64,000 nt of DNA from Saliniramus sp050485405 (GTDB lineage Bacteria; Pseudomonadota; Alphaproteobacteria; Rhizobiales; Beijerinckiaceae), in assembly GCA_050485405.1 (NCBI GenBank), contig JBJHBI010000001.1:1-64000 (forward strand), in the 5' to 3' direction. Of this stretch, positions 43,073 through 51,984 are shown one piece after another. Numbering within the stretch: position 1 is the stretch's first letter; each line of letters begins with the position of its first letter. Under the pieces are notes generated by a model. The model was not told the DNA's origin. It ran no database searches and worked only from the letters and a program-made list of their open reading frames with translations. A program made the translations under genes and the position numbers.

Positions 43073-44110
43073 TCACACCAGCCCGGGATCGATCGTCGTC
43101 TCGCGCTCCAGCCATTCCGGTGCGGGCAGGCCCTTCTCGCGCAGGAAGGCGGGGTTGAAGAGCTTGGACTGGTAGCGCGTGCCGTAATCGCACAGGATGG
43201 TGACGATGGTCTTGCCCGGGCCGAGTTCCCGGGCGAGCCGGATCGCCCCGGCGACGTTGATCCCGGTCGAGCCGCCCATGCACAGACCCTCCTCGCGCAG
43301 GAGATCGAAGACGATCGGCAGCGCTTCCTCGTCGGGGATCTGATAGGCGTGGTCCACCGGCGCGCCTTCGAGATTGGCGGTGATGCGACCCTGGCCGATC
43401 CCCTCGCTGATCGAGGAGCCCGAGGATTTCAGCTCGCCGCTCGTATAGAACGAGTAGAGCGCAGCACCCATCGGATCGGCGAGACCGATGCGGATATTCG
43501 CGTTGCGCTCCTTCAGCGCCATGCCGACGCCGGCCAGCGTGCCGCCGCTGCCCACCGCGCAGATGAAGCCGTCGACCTTGCCCTCGATCTGGTCGAAGAC
43601 CTCCGGCCCGGTCGTCTCGTAATGGCCCTGCCGGTTGGCGACGTTGTCGAACTGGTTGGCCCAGATCGCGCCGTTCGGCTCGCTCGCGGCCAGCCTTTCC
43701 GCGAGGCGCCCGGAGACCTTCACGTAATTGTTGGGATTGGCATAAGGGACGGCGGGAACTTCGACGAGTTCGGCCCCGGCGAGGCGCAGCATGTCCTTCT
43801 TTTCCTGGCTCTGCGTCTCGGGGATAACGATCACGGTGCGATAGCCCAGCGCATTGCCCACGAGCGAGAGCCCGATTCCGGTATTGCCCGCCGTGCCCTC
43901 GACGATGACGCCGCCCGGGCGCAGCGTGCCGCGCCGTTCCGCATCGCGGATGATGGCGAGCGCGGCGCGGTCCTTGACCGACTGCCCCGGATTCATGAAC
44001 TCGGCCTTGCCCAGAATGGTGCAGCCGGTGAGCTCGGAGGCCTTCTTCAGCCGGATCAGCGGCGTGTTGCCGATGGCTTCGATGATGCCGTTCTTGATAT
44101 GAGCCGCCAT
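43073..44110 (-). CDS. cysK: Cysteine synthase A
   Basis: PLP enzyme forming cysteine from O-acetylserine and sulfide. The 345-residue product has the PLP lysine in NPGQSVKDRAAL, the substrate loop EGTAGNTGIGLS (the usual TSGNTG has Ala), and the phosphate-binding GSGGTLAGVG. It is about 25-30 residues longer than the E. coli enzyme because of insertions and an extended C terminus. The ATG at 44110 (MAAHIKNGIIEAIGN) matches the family start. Convergent with the DUF1330 pair. Confidence 0.92.
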   Translation of the reverse strand: MAAHIKNGIIEAIGNTPLIRLKKASELTGCTILGKAEFMNPGQSVKDRAALAIIRDAERRGTLRPGGVIVEGTAGNTGIGLSLVGNALGYRTVIVIPETQSQEKKDMLRLAGAELVEVPAVPYANPNNYVKVSGRLAERLAASEPNGAIWANQFDNVANRQGHYETTGPEVFDQIEGKVDGFICAVGSGGTLAGVGMALKERNANIRIGLADPMGAALYSFYTSGELKSSGSSISEGIGQGRITANLEGAPVDHAYQIPDEEALPIVFDLLREEGLCMGGSTGINVAGAIRLARELGPGKTIVTILCDYGTRYQSKLFNPAFLREKGLPAPEWLERETTIDPGLV

Positions 44111-44244
44111 GGCGCTTCCTCTCGCAAACACGTGGTTGAGCGTGTTTTATCGCAATTCACGCAAATTGCGAGAGAAAAGAACGCATATCCGCCCTGCGAT
44201 CGACGCCCCGCAAGTCTTCAAGCCGGCAGGCCATTACCCCCGAC

Positions 44245-45303
44245 TCACCCGCCGGTCACGCTCATGTGGCGGCTTACCGCCGGCTGGCGCCTGTCGCCGT
44301 GCTTGGCGCGTTCGATGACGAAATCGTGGCCCTTGGGCTTGCGCGCGATGGCATTGCGGATCGCGGTGGCGACGGGTTCGTTGCTCTCGGAGGCGCGCAG
44401 AGGCTCGCGCAGATCGGCGGCATCCTCCTGGCCGAGGCACATATAGAGCGTACCCGTGCAGGTGAGGCGCACACGGTTGCAGCTCTCGCAGAAATTATGC
44501 GTCAGCGGCGTGATGAAGCCGAGGCGCCCGCCCGTCTCTTCCAGCCGGACATATCGGGCCGGGCCGCCGGTACGGTCGGGCAGATCGGTGAGGGTGTAGC
44601 GGTCGAGCAGCGAAGCGCGGACCTGACGCAGCGAGAGGAACTGGTCGGTGCGATCGGTCTCGATTTCGCCGAGCGGCATCACCTCGATCAGGGTGAGATC
44701 CATGCCCCGCCCATGCGCCCATTCGATCATGGGTACGATCTCGTCCTCGTTGAAATCTTTCAAGGCGACGGCGTTGATCTTCACCTGCAACCCCGCCGCC
44801 TGTGCGGCGTCGATCCCCTCCAGCACCTTGCCGAGATCGCCCCAGCGGGTGATGTGGCGGAACTTGCCGGGGTCGAGCGTATCCATCGAGACGTTGATGC
44901 GCTTCACGCCGCAATCGGCGAGCTGCTGCGCGTAGCGCGCGAGCAGTGACCCGTTGGTGGTCACCGTCAGTTCTTCGAGTGCGCCGCTCTCGAGATGACG
45001 CGTCATGCCCTGGAAGAAGCTCATGATGTTGCGCCGCACGAGCGGCTCGCCGCCGGTGATACGCAGCTTCTTCACGCCCTGCTCGACGAAGACGGAACAC
45101 AGCCGGTCGAGCTCCTCGAGCGTCAGGAGGTCGCGCTTGGGCAGAAAGGTCATGTCCTCGGACATGCAATAGACACAGCGGAAATCGCAGCGATCCGTCA
45201 CCGAGACGCGCAGATAGCTGATCGCGCGGCCGAACGGGTCGATCAGCGGCGCGCCGGCATCTCCGGACAATGTGCGGGTGAAATCGATCTCAGACGAGGC
45301 CAT
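44245..45303 (-). CDS. moaA: GTP 3',8-cyclase MoaA
   Basis: Radical SAM enzyme starting molybdopterin synthesis. The 352-residue product has the SAM-cluster motif DRCDFRCVYC, KLRITGGEPLVRR, the second cluster cysteines in NFCESCNRVRLTCTG with the later MCLGQ, and the conserved C-terminal double glycine (MSVTGG) needed for catalysis. It is on its own; no other moa gene is in the window. I looked for a Moco riboswitch in the upstream gap and did not recognise one. Confidence 0.95.
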   Translation of the reverse strand: MASSEIDFTRTLSGDAGAPLIDPFGRAISYLRVSVTDRCDFRCVYCMSEDMTFLPKRDLLTLEELDRLCSVFVEQGVKKLRITGGEPLVRRNIMSFFQGMTRHLESGALEELTVTTNGSLLARYAQQLADCGVKRINVSMDTLDPGKFRHITRWGDLGKVLEGIDAAQAAGLQVKINAVALKDFNEDEIVPMIEWAHGRGMDLTLIEVMPLGEIETDRTDQFLSLRQVRASLLDRYTLTDLPDRTGGPARYVRLEETGGRLGFITPLTHNFCESCNRVRLTCTGTLYMCLGQEDAADLREPLRASESNEPVATAIRNAIARKPKGHDFVIERAKHGDRRQPAVSRHMSVTGG

Positions 45304-45570
45304 GCCCCTCTCCCTCCAGATGCGCCGCCTTTCGCGGTCTCGTCTGCGCTTGCCGGCGATCCGCGAGACGGTTGCGTATCGCTACTATCTCGAAGATAGG
45401 CGCGACGCCCCCGGCTGCCAACCCGCCCGGCAAGGCCGTTTCACCGAGTGTGTCCGCTTGCGCCGCGCGTTGCAAGGCCACGAGCGCGAATCCCTTCATC
45501 CTCCACAGAGCGCGAGGGTAGCGAAGTCCGCTGGGACCTCTTTGAAAACGTGGCTCAAACGACCGGGGCG

Positions 45571-48042
45571 TCAGCTGCGGGGGGCGGCGTGGCGGTTTTC
45601 GTCGCGCAGGCGCTCATCGGGCTTGATCAGCCGGAAGCGACAGGTCTCGCCCGGGGCGAGATCGCGGTAATGGCCGCGATAGGCGAGCTTGATGGTGTTG
45701 GCGCTGTAGGAGCGGCTCTCGATGACGAGGCGGTCGTGGTCGACCTCCACATCGAGCACCTGGCGCCGGTAGCGCAGGCGAACGCGGATATGGCCGATCT
45801 CGTCGGGCAGGGCCGGGTCGAAATGCAACGTGTTGCCGCGCATGTCGATGCCGACGAAGCAGCGCTGCACGAGATCGATCGTGCCGGCCATGGCGCCGGT
45901 ATGGATGCCCTCGGGCGTGGTGCCGCCCTGCACGTCGGCGATGTCGCTGTCGAGCGTGCGCTGGAAATGCTTCCAGGATCGCGGACGGTCGGAGCGGGCG
46001 AGCACCCAGGCATGGGCGACGCCGCTGAGCGTCGAACCATGCGAGGTGCGCGCCATGTAATAGGCGACGTTGCGGCGGATATGCTCCGGCCCGAACGGGT
46101 AACCGAGCCGCTCGAAGATCTGGTAGAGCTCGTCCGTCGTGAAGAGATAGAACAACATCAGCACATCGGCCTGTTTCGAGGCCTTGTAGCGGTTCACCGC
46201 ATCGCCCTCGGCTTCGAGGATGCGGTCGAGGCGCTGGATGTCGCCGTATTTCTCGCGATAACCCTCCCAGTCGAATTCCTGGAGCGCGTCATAGCCCTCG
46301 AACTGGCTGATGATGCCGTCATCGTGGAACGGCACGCGCAGCTTGCGGCTGATTTCGTACCAGCGCGCGCGCTCCTCGCGGGTGAGCCCGATCGTCTCGC
46401 ACAGACGCTCCGCCTGGGCGGTGGGGATGGCGTCGAGCACGTCCTCGGCGCGCGCCATCAGCCAGGCGACCATGACGTTGGTATAGGCGTTGTTGTCGAT
46501 GCCGCCTTCTTCGCTCGGATCGACCCCCGGATAGGCGGTATGATACTCGTCCGGACCCATCACGCCCTTGATCTCGTAGCGGTCGATCTCGGGGTTGTGG
46601 GTCGCGATCGAGGCCCAGAACCGGGCGATTTCGAGAAACATCTCCGCGCCGAAGGCGGTGAGGAATTCGTAATCGTCGGTGGCTTCGTAATACTGCCAGA
46701 TATTGAAGGCGATGGCCGCGTTGATATGGCGCTGGCGATGGGTGTTGTCGGGGTTCCAGCGCCCCGATTCCGGGTTGAGATGCAGCTTCTGCGTCTCCTC
46801 GCGCCCGTTCGACCCGCTCTGCCAGGGGAACATTGCTCCGGCATATCCCTCCTCGCGGGCCGCCCGGCGCGCCTCGGGCAGGCGGCGGTGGCGGTAGCGC
46901 AGAAGCGCGCGGGTGAGGGTGGGCAGGCGCAGGCTCAGGAACGGGAAGATGAAGAGCTCGTCCCAGAAGATGTGCCCGCGATAGGCCTCGCCATGCCAGC
47001 CGCGCGCGGGAATGCCGACATCGAGATCGATCGAGTGCGGCGAGGCCGTCTGCAGGCAGTGGAAGATATGGACGCGCAGCTTCAGCTCGGTCTCGGCCAT
47101 GTCACCATCGGTGAGCGCGATGTCGCAATCCTCCCACAAATGCCGCCAGGCGATCTCGTGGGCGCTCTGGAGATCGGCGAAATCGCCGGCATGGCCCAAT
47201 GTGCGCTTGGCCTCGAGCCCGGCCTCCGCAATGGCCCAGTCGCGCGAATTATGCAGGGCGACGACCTTCTCAGCCGTGACCGGTGCGCCTTCGCGGGCCT
47301 CGCAGGTGATGATCTGCCAGATGCGCCGGTCGGAACCGTGGGTCTCGTATTCGGGATGGACGTCGCAATCCTCGCAATGGATGCGCGTGCGCGCCGCCAT
47401 GGCGAGCTCGATCCGGGACTGGTTGGTGCGCGCGCGCAAGTAGAGCGTGTCGGCGCCCAGATGATCGAGCTCGAGAATGTCGAGATGCTGCGAGGCCAGA
47501 GCGCGGTAGCGCGCCACGCCGTTATTGGTGACGCTGCCGTCGAGCCCGGTGCGAAACTGCATCCGCCCCGACCAGTTTTCGGGCGTGATCGTGACGGATA
47601 GCGCCGCGAGATGCCGCTCAGCCATCGAGACGAGCCGTTTTTCGCGCCAGCGCGTGATCCGGCCCGCGTCGTCGCGCGCCCTGATCTCGCGCAGGAGCAG
47701 GCCGCGCTTGAGATCGAGCGATTGCCGGTAGGAGAGGATCTCGGTCTCGTCGATGTGAAACCACTTCCCCTCGCCGATGCGGTAGGTCAGCGGCAGCCAG
47801 TTCGGCAGATTGACGAGATCCTCGTTCTCGATCTTGCGGCCCTGCACGTCGCTGGTGAGCCGGTTATAGCCGCCGGCGAGATAGGTGCCCGGATAATGGA
47901 TGCCGTCATCGGACGTGTCCGGGCTCGCACCGCGCGTGGCGAAATAGCCGTTGCCGAGGGTACACAGCGCCTCGTGCAGACCCTCGCGATCAGGGTCGTA
48001 GGAATCGTAGGTCAGCACCCAGCCGAGCGTGTCGTCGCCCAT
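45571..48042 (-). CDS. Glycoside hydrolase family 65 protein
   Basis: The 823-residue enzyme of the trehalose/kojibiose/maltose phosphorylase group acts on alpha-linked disaccharides. The N-terminal beta-sandwich begins DSYDPDREGLHEALCTLGNGYFA; the (alpha/alpha)6 barrel has the catalytic glutamate in EIKGVMGPDEYH; phosphorylase-type residues include the KQADVLMLFYLF region; the C-terminal sheets follow RTSHGSTLSGVAHAW. Phosphorolysis is more usual than hydrolysis here, but substrate cannot be assigned. No HAD-type beta-phosphoglucomutase gene is adjacent. Confidence 0.9.
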   Translation of the reverse strand: MGDDTLGWVLTYDSYDPDREGLHEALCTLGNGYFATRGASPDTSDDGIHYPGTYLAGGYNRLTSDVQGRKIENEDLVNLPNWLPLTYRIGEGKWFHIDETEILSYRQSLDLKRGLLLREIRARDDAGRITRWREKRLVSMAERHLAALSVTITPENWSGRMQFRTGLDGSVTNNGVARYRALASQHLDILELDHLGADTLYLRARTNQSRIELAMAARTRIHCEDCDVHPEYETHGSDRRIWQIITCEAREGAPVTAEKVVALHNSRDWAIAEAGLEAKRTLGHAGDFADLQSAHEIAWRHLWEDCDIALTDGDMAETELKLRVHIFHCLQTASPHSIDLDVGIPARGWHGEAYRGHIFWDELFIFPFLSLRLPTLTRALLRYRHRRLPEARRAAREEGYAGAMFPWQSGSNGREETQKLHLNPESGRWNPDNTHRQRHINAAIAFNIWQYYEATDDYEFLTAFGAEMFLEIARFWASIATHNPEIDRYEIKGVMGPDEYHTAYPGVDPSEEGGIDNNAYTNVMVAWLMARAEDVLDAIPTAQAERLCETIGLTREERARWYEISRKLRVPFHDDGIISQFEGYDALQEFDWEGYREKYGDIQRLDRILEAEGDAVNRYKASKQADVLMLFYLFTTDELYQIFERLGYPFGPEHIRRNVAYYMARTSHGSTLSGVAHAWVLARSDRPRSWKHFQRTLDSDIADVQGGTTPEGIHTGAMAGTIDLVQRCFVGIDMRGNTLHFDPALPDEIGHIRVRLRYRRQVLDVEVDHDRLVIESRSYSANTIKLAYRGHYRDLAPGETCRFRLIKPDERLRDENRHAAPRS

Positions 48043-48170
48043 GCAGTCGCTCCCGCATCGGATTGGCTTCTCACGAGGCGAACGCGTCGCCGGCGCGGGG
48101 GTTCCGGAACGGATCGGCCCCGGCGGCGACTATGCCCGTATTCGGCCCCGCCCCATATGCGGTATGCCCC

Positions 48171-49328
48171 TCATGCGCGCATGACGGCCCGGCGGATCGG
48201 GGCGGGGACCGCATGCATCGCACGTTTGGCGAGTGGCCGACCGTGCTGGTAGGCGAAGGCGTAGGCCTGTCCCTTGAGGGATACGGGCAGGGTGAAATCG
48301 GTCACCGTCTCGCCGGGATTGCCGCGCGTCCAGAAGCGCTTGTAGGAATCGTCGGGCGCGAGCAGGTCGTAGCGGGTGAAACCCTGCTCGAAGCACCAGG
48401 CGATGGTGCGCACCATCTGTTCCTGACCCACGCTGTAGCGCCCCATGGCCGGATCGAAGGCACCCAGATAGGCGACGTATTCGCTCCCCTGCGAGAAGCC
48501 GAGCTCGACCGCGACGCATCGCCCGCCCGCCTTCATCACGCTGAGATGGGCACCGGGCGCCTGCGCGCAGGCGATCAGCGCCTCGCACCATATCTCGTCG
48601 CCGAGAACCGGACTGGGCAGGCCCGCCTCGCGCAGCCAGTCCGCCTTCCAGCCGGTCGCGCTGCGCAAGACGTCCGGTGCACACGCGGCATCGACCACCT
48701 CGAAGGTGATCGGGCCGATCTCGGCCTCCAGCTTCTGCCGGCGCTGGCGGCGATTGCGCCGGGTCGAATTCGAGAATGCCTTGTCGTAGGCATCGAAGGA
48801 TTGCCAGGCGGCGAGATCGATGAACTGGGCCGATTCGGGCTCGCCGCCGGTTCCGGTATCGATGAGCGCGTCATGCAACGCGGAGCCGGGGCGCACGCGG
48901 CGAAGCAGCAGGATATCGATGCCGCAACGGCGCGAGAGCGCCGCTCCCAGCCCCTGCAATTGCTCGGTGGTGATCGGCGCGCCTATGCCCGGCGCGTATT
49001 GCGAGATCGGCGCGGTCAGGGGGACGGCCCGGCGGATTCCCAGATGCTGCTCGGTGCGCAGGGGAAGGATCGTCGCCGCGCTCCCGCCATCGTCGAAGAT
49101 GGCGGTGATGATGGTGCTCCCGCACGCCTGCGCCGCTTCCGCGCAGGCCACGGCCATGGGGTAGACATCGAAGGGGCTCGCACAGCGCCCGGACTCGACC
49201 AGGTCATTCCAGCGCGCCTCCTGCGCCGACAATCCGGCAGCTCCCAGGACGAGCCTCAGTTCACGCCCGGCGCCGAGCGCCTCGCGATATACGCGGTCGC
49301 CGTTCTGCTCTCGCCTGCGCGTCAGCAT
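48171..49328 (-). CDS. CelD/BcsL-type GNAT acetyltransferase
   Basis: The 385-residue protein has the double-GNAT layout of the 'acetyltransferase involved in cellulose biosynthesis' family. It contains STRRNRRQRRQKLEAE in the middle, CVAVELGFSQGSEYVAYLGAF and FEQGFTRYDLLAPDDSYKRFW in the C-terminal half. Homologues are linked to exopolysaccharide modification. The ATG at 49328 has a GAGGTGAGG site just upstream; ATGs farther out (49388, 49442) are less likely. No other polysaccharide gene is adjacent. Confidence 0.8.
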   Translation of the reverse strand: MLTRRREQNGDRVYREALGAGRELRLVLGAAGLSAQEARWNDLVESGRCASPFDVYPMAVACAEAAQACGSTIITAIFDDGGSAATILPLRTEQHLGIRRAVPLTAPISQYAPGIGAPITTEQLQGLGAALSRRCGIDILLLRRVRPGSALHDALIDTGTGGEPESAQFIDLAAWQSFDAYDKAFSNSTRRNRRQRRQKLEAEIGPITFEVVDAACAPDVLRSATGWKADWLREAGLPSPVLGDEIWCEALIACAQAPGAHLSVMKAGGRCVAVELGFSQGSEYVAYLGAFDPAMGRYSVGQEQMVRTIAWCFEQGFTRYDLLAPDDSYKRFWTRGNPGETVTDFTLPVSLKGQAYAFAYQHGRPLAKRAMHAVPAPIRRAVMRA

Positions 49329-49586
49329 CCTCACCTCTCGTCGTCCGGAGCGCTTACCGAACGTAACAACGAAGGGTTTGCAAGCCATTAAGGGACGGGT
49401 CGCGGCAAGGTTCGTTTTCGGAGCTTTCGCGGTGACCGGCACCAGCGGGCGTTGCCGGCGCGCGGCCTTAACCGGGTCTACAGGGATGGCGTGCTGATAT
49501 GTGCGTCACGGAATCGCGGCCGGGTGGGCGGCCGCTCGCACGGCATGCGATTATTCGTCGCGGATGATGCAGAAAAGGGGGCGGAT

Positions 49587-49835
49587 ATGGAAAAGCGGCG
49601 CGCGCTGCATCGGTTTCTCGTGGAATACGAGTGGATCCACATCAGCATCGGTGTGATCGGCAACGCGACCTTCTTCGTCGGCTCGATCTTCTTCCTGCCG
49701 GCCTATTCCGCCTGGCTGACCTTCGGCGTCTGGCTGTTCATCACCGGTTCGCTGCTGATGCTGTTCGGGGCTGTCGGCGACGGCCTGAAGAAATACTGGA
49801 CCGGGCGCTACGGCGATCCGCGCACGGCGCCCTGA
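49587..49835 (+). CDS. YrhK-domain small membrane protein
   Basis: The 82-residue product begins MEKRRALHRFLVEYEWIHIS and has two predicted membrane helices (IGVIGNATFFVGSIFFL and TFGVWLFITGSLLMLFG), ending LKKYWTGRYGD. This matches the YrhK-like domain. The ATG at 49587 is preceded by an AGGGGG site. Function unknown. Confidence 0.8.
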   Translation: MEKRRALHRFLVEYEWIHISIGVIGNATFFVGSIFFLPAYSAWLTFGVWLFITGSLLMLFGAVGDGLKKYWTGRYGDPRTAP

Positions 49836-49841
49836 ATGCGA

Positions 49842-49874
49842 AACGGGCGGCGCCGTGACGGCACCGCCCGCTCC
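49842..49874 (-). terminator. GC-rich hairpin at the end of the proVWX operon
   Basis: An inverted repeat (GGGCGGCGCCG with CGGCACCGCCC, one mismatch) separates the convergent YrhK-type and proX genes. On the minus strand it is followed by CGTTTCG, a weak T-tract, so termination of the proV-proW-proX transcript is plausible. Confidence 0.55.
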
Positions 49875-49894
49875 CGATCACGCATGTCGCGCGA

Positions 49895-50908
49895 TTACTC
49901 GACCGTGCGCGCCTCGGCGACCCAGCCCTCGAACGCATCGGCATTCTCTTCGAGCCAGTTCTCCACATGGCGCATGATGTCGTCGGTGGAATCCTCACCG
50001 TCGCGCATCAGCAGGTTCTGTGCGGAGACGTCGTTGATGTCGATCTCGACGAGTTCCAGGAAACGCGCGGCGGCCGGATTGGCCTCGGCCCAGTCGCGGT
50101 TGGCGAGCACGCGGATATCGTCCACGGCGAAGCCGAGATTGCGACCATCGGCGGAGGTGTCCTCCTCGGTGGCGTCCTCATCGCCCGGAAGCGAGGTGTA
50201 CGGCACTTCGAGCCATTCCACATCCTCGCCCGGGACGAGTTCGCCCGAGACCCAGAGCGGCGTCCAGGTGTAGTAGAGGATCGGCTCGCCCTGCTCGAAC
50301 CGGGCGATGGTGTCGGCCATCAGCGCGAAGTAGCTGCCCTGGTTGTGACGCACCGTATCGGTGAGCCCGTATTCCGGGAGGTGATGCTCGATCACGAGTT
50401 CGCAGCCCCAGCCGGGATTGCAGCCCGTCAGATCGGCCATGCCGTCGCCGCTGGCATCGAAGAGCGCGGCGATTTCCGGATCCTGGAGCTGTTCGAGATT
50501 GGTGATGCCGTGCTCATCGGCGGTCGCCTTGTCGATCAGGTAGCCCTGCAGCACGTCGGCGATCAGGTTGCCCATCTTGACGAGCGAGCCGTCACCGCCG
50601 GCATTCTGATAGAATTCCTCGTGCAGGAGGTTCCAGTGCACGCCGGTGAAGTCGGCGTCACCCTGGCCGAGCGCGACATGCATCACGGCATATTCCGATT
50701 CGAGCGGTTCACGCACCTCGTAGCCGAGCTGGCGAAGCCCCTCGAAGAGAATCTCGTGCTGGAAGATCTCCTCGGCGATGCCAGAGGTGATCGGCTGGAC
50801 GGTGACGCCCTCGCCGGGCATCGGCTCGTCGGCGGCGGCGTTGCTCGCGGAGAAACCGATCGCGACGGCGATGGCCATGGCGCTGGCTGTGCGGAAATGT
50901 CTGGTCAT
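49895..50908 (-). CDS. proX: Glycine betaine/proline-type ABC transporter substrate-binding protein ProX
   Basis: The 337-residue periplasmic binding protein has a signal peptide (MTRHFRTASAMAIAVAIGFS, cut near NAAADEP). OpuAC-family features include VTVQPITSGIAEEIFQHEIL, GDADFTGVHWNLLHEEFY, LTGCNPGWGCE and the aromatic PILYYTWTPLWVSGEL segment, which forms the quaternary-amine cage. It works with ProW and ProV encoded upstream. Glycine betaine, proline betaine or ectoine-type solutes are likely ligands. Confidence 0.92.
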   Translation of the reverse strand: MTRHFRTASAMAIAVAIGFSASNAAADEPMPGEGVTVQPITSGIAEEIFQHEILFEGLRQLGYEVREPLESEYAVMHVALGQGDADFTGVHWNLLHEEFYQNAGGDGSLVKMGNLIADVLQGYLIDKATADEHGITNLEQLQDPEIAALFDASGDGMADLTGCNPGWGCELVIEHHLPEYGLTDTVRHNQGSYFALMADTIARFEQGEPILYYTWTPLWVSGELVPGEDVEWLEVPYTSLPGDEDATEEDTSADGRNLGFAVDDIRVLANRDWAEANPAAARFLELVEIDINDVSAQNLLMRDGEDSTDDIMRHVENWLEENADAFEGWVAEARTVE

Positions 50909-50984
50909 GACGACTCCATTTTCTGATTGGTGGGGTTGGTGAAACGGATGCGCGCCGGGCGTGGCGCAACGCGCATCGGAAGAA

Positions 50985-51983
50985 TCAGGCGGCGGCGTCG
51001 CGCGGGGCGGCCGCCGGCGCTTTGCCGTTGCTTTGGCCATGGCCTTTCGCGTTGCCGTCCATGCGCCCGGCGAGCCGGCGCACGAGGCCGATCGGGCCGC
51101 GATCGAACATGCGCTGACCGCCGCGTTCGCGCTCGCTCTGGGCGAGCGCCTGGGTCATGCGGTCGAGGATGATCGCGAGCACGACGATGCCGATGCCGCC
51201 GATGACGGCGAGCCCCATATCGAGGCGCCCGATGCCGCGCAGCACCATCTGGCCGAGACCGCCGACGGAGATCATCGAGGCGATCACCACCATCGACAAT
51301 GCGAGCATCAGCGACTGGTTCACGCCGGCCATGATCGTCTTGGTGGCGAGCGGCATCTGTACTCGCCACAGGAGCTGACGCGGCGAGGCGCCGAAGGCGA
51401 GGGCCGCTTCGATCACGTCCTTGGGCACCTGCCGGATGCCGAGATTGGTCAGCCGGATCAGGGGCGCCACGGCGAAGATGATCGTGACGATCACGCCGGG
51501 CACGTTGCCGATGCCGAACAGCACCACGATCGGCACGAGATAGACGAAGGCGGGCGTCGTCTGCATGGTGTCGAGCACCGGGCGCAGGCCCTGTTCGAAC
51601 CGGTCGCTGCGCGAGGCGAGGATGCCGAGCGGTATGCCGATCGCGGCACAGAAGGCCACGGCGGTGAGCACCAGAGCCAGCGTGGTCATGGTCTGCGAAT
51701 AGGCGCCGATCATGCCGACGAAGAGCAGGCTCAGGAACGAACCGATGGCCAGACGTGGCCCGACGAGCTGCCAGGCGAGCAGCGCGATCGCCACGATCAT
51801 CAGGCCGGGCGGCAAGGCCTGCAGGGCCCCCTCGATCGTCTCCAGTACCCAGTCCACCGGCTGGCGGATGGTGCGGAAGAAGCTGCGTGCGCCGGAAATC
51901 CAGTTGAAGAAGTCACGCACCCATTCATTGAAGGGCAGTTGCAGCGTGTCGAAGGGTTGAAGCGGGTTGAACTGGGCGTTCAT
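50985..51983 (-). CDS. proW: Glycine betaine/proline-type ABC transporter permease ProW
   Basis: The 332-residue permease has an N-terminal extension with one amphipathic region, then six to seven membrane helices. The EAA loop is EAALAFGASPRQLLWRVQMP and ISVGGLGQMVLRGIGRLDMG is conserved in ProW/OpuAB. The C-terminal tail is rich in Arg, Gly and Ala. It starts one base after the proV stop, and proX follows after a 76-base gap. Confidence 0.93.
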   Translation of the reverse strand: MNAQFNPLQPFDTLQLPFNEWVRDFFNWISGARSFFRTIRQPVDWVLETIEGALQALPPGLMIVAIALLAWQLVGPRLAIGSFLSLLFVGMIGAYSQTMTTLALVLTAVAFCAAIGIPLGILASRSDRFEQGLRPVLDTMQTTPAFVYLVPIVVLFGIGNVPGVIVTIIFAVAPLIRLTNLGIRQVPKDVIEAALAFGASPRQLLWRVQMPLATKTIMAGVNQSLMLALSMVVIASMISVGGLGQMVLRGIGRLDMGLAVIGGIGIVVLAIILDRMTQALAQSERERGGQRMFDRGPIGLVRRLAGRMDGNAKGHGQSNGKAPAAAPRDAAA

Positions 51984-51984
51984 G

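Noticed and set aside
45304..45570. Molybdenum-cofactor riboswitch upstream of moaA
   Set aside because: The gap is GC-rich and can fold, but I could not match the conserved Moco RNA segments.
45448..47601. Plus-strand open frame of about 700 codons opposite the GH65 gene
   Set aside because: Lies fully within the antisense of a clear GH65 enzyme and lacks any family motif.
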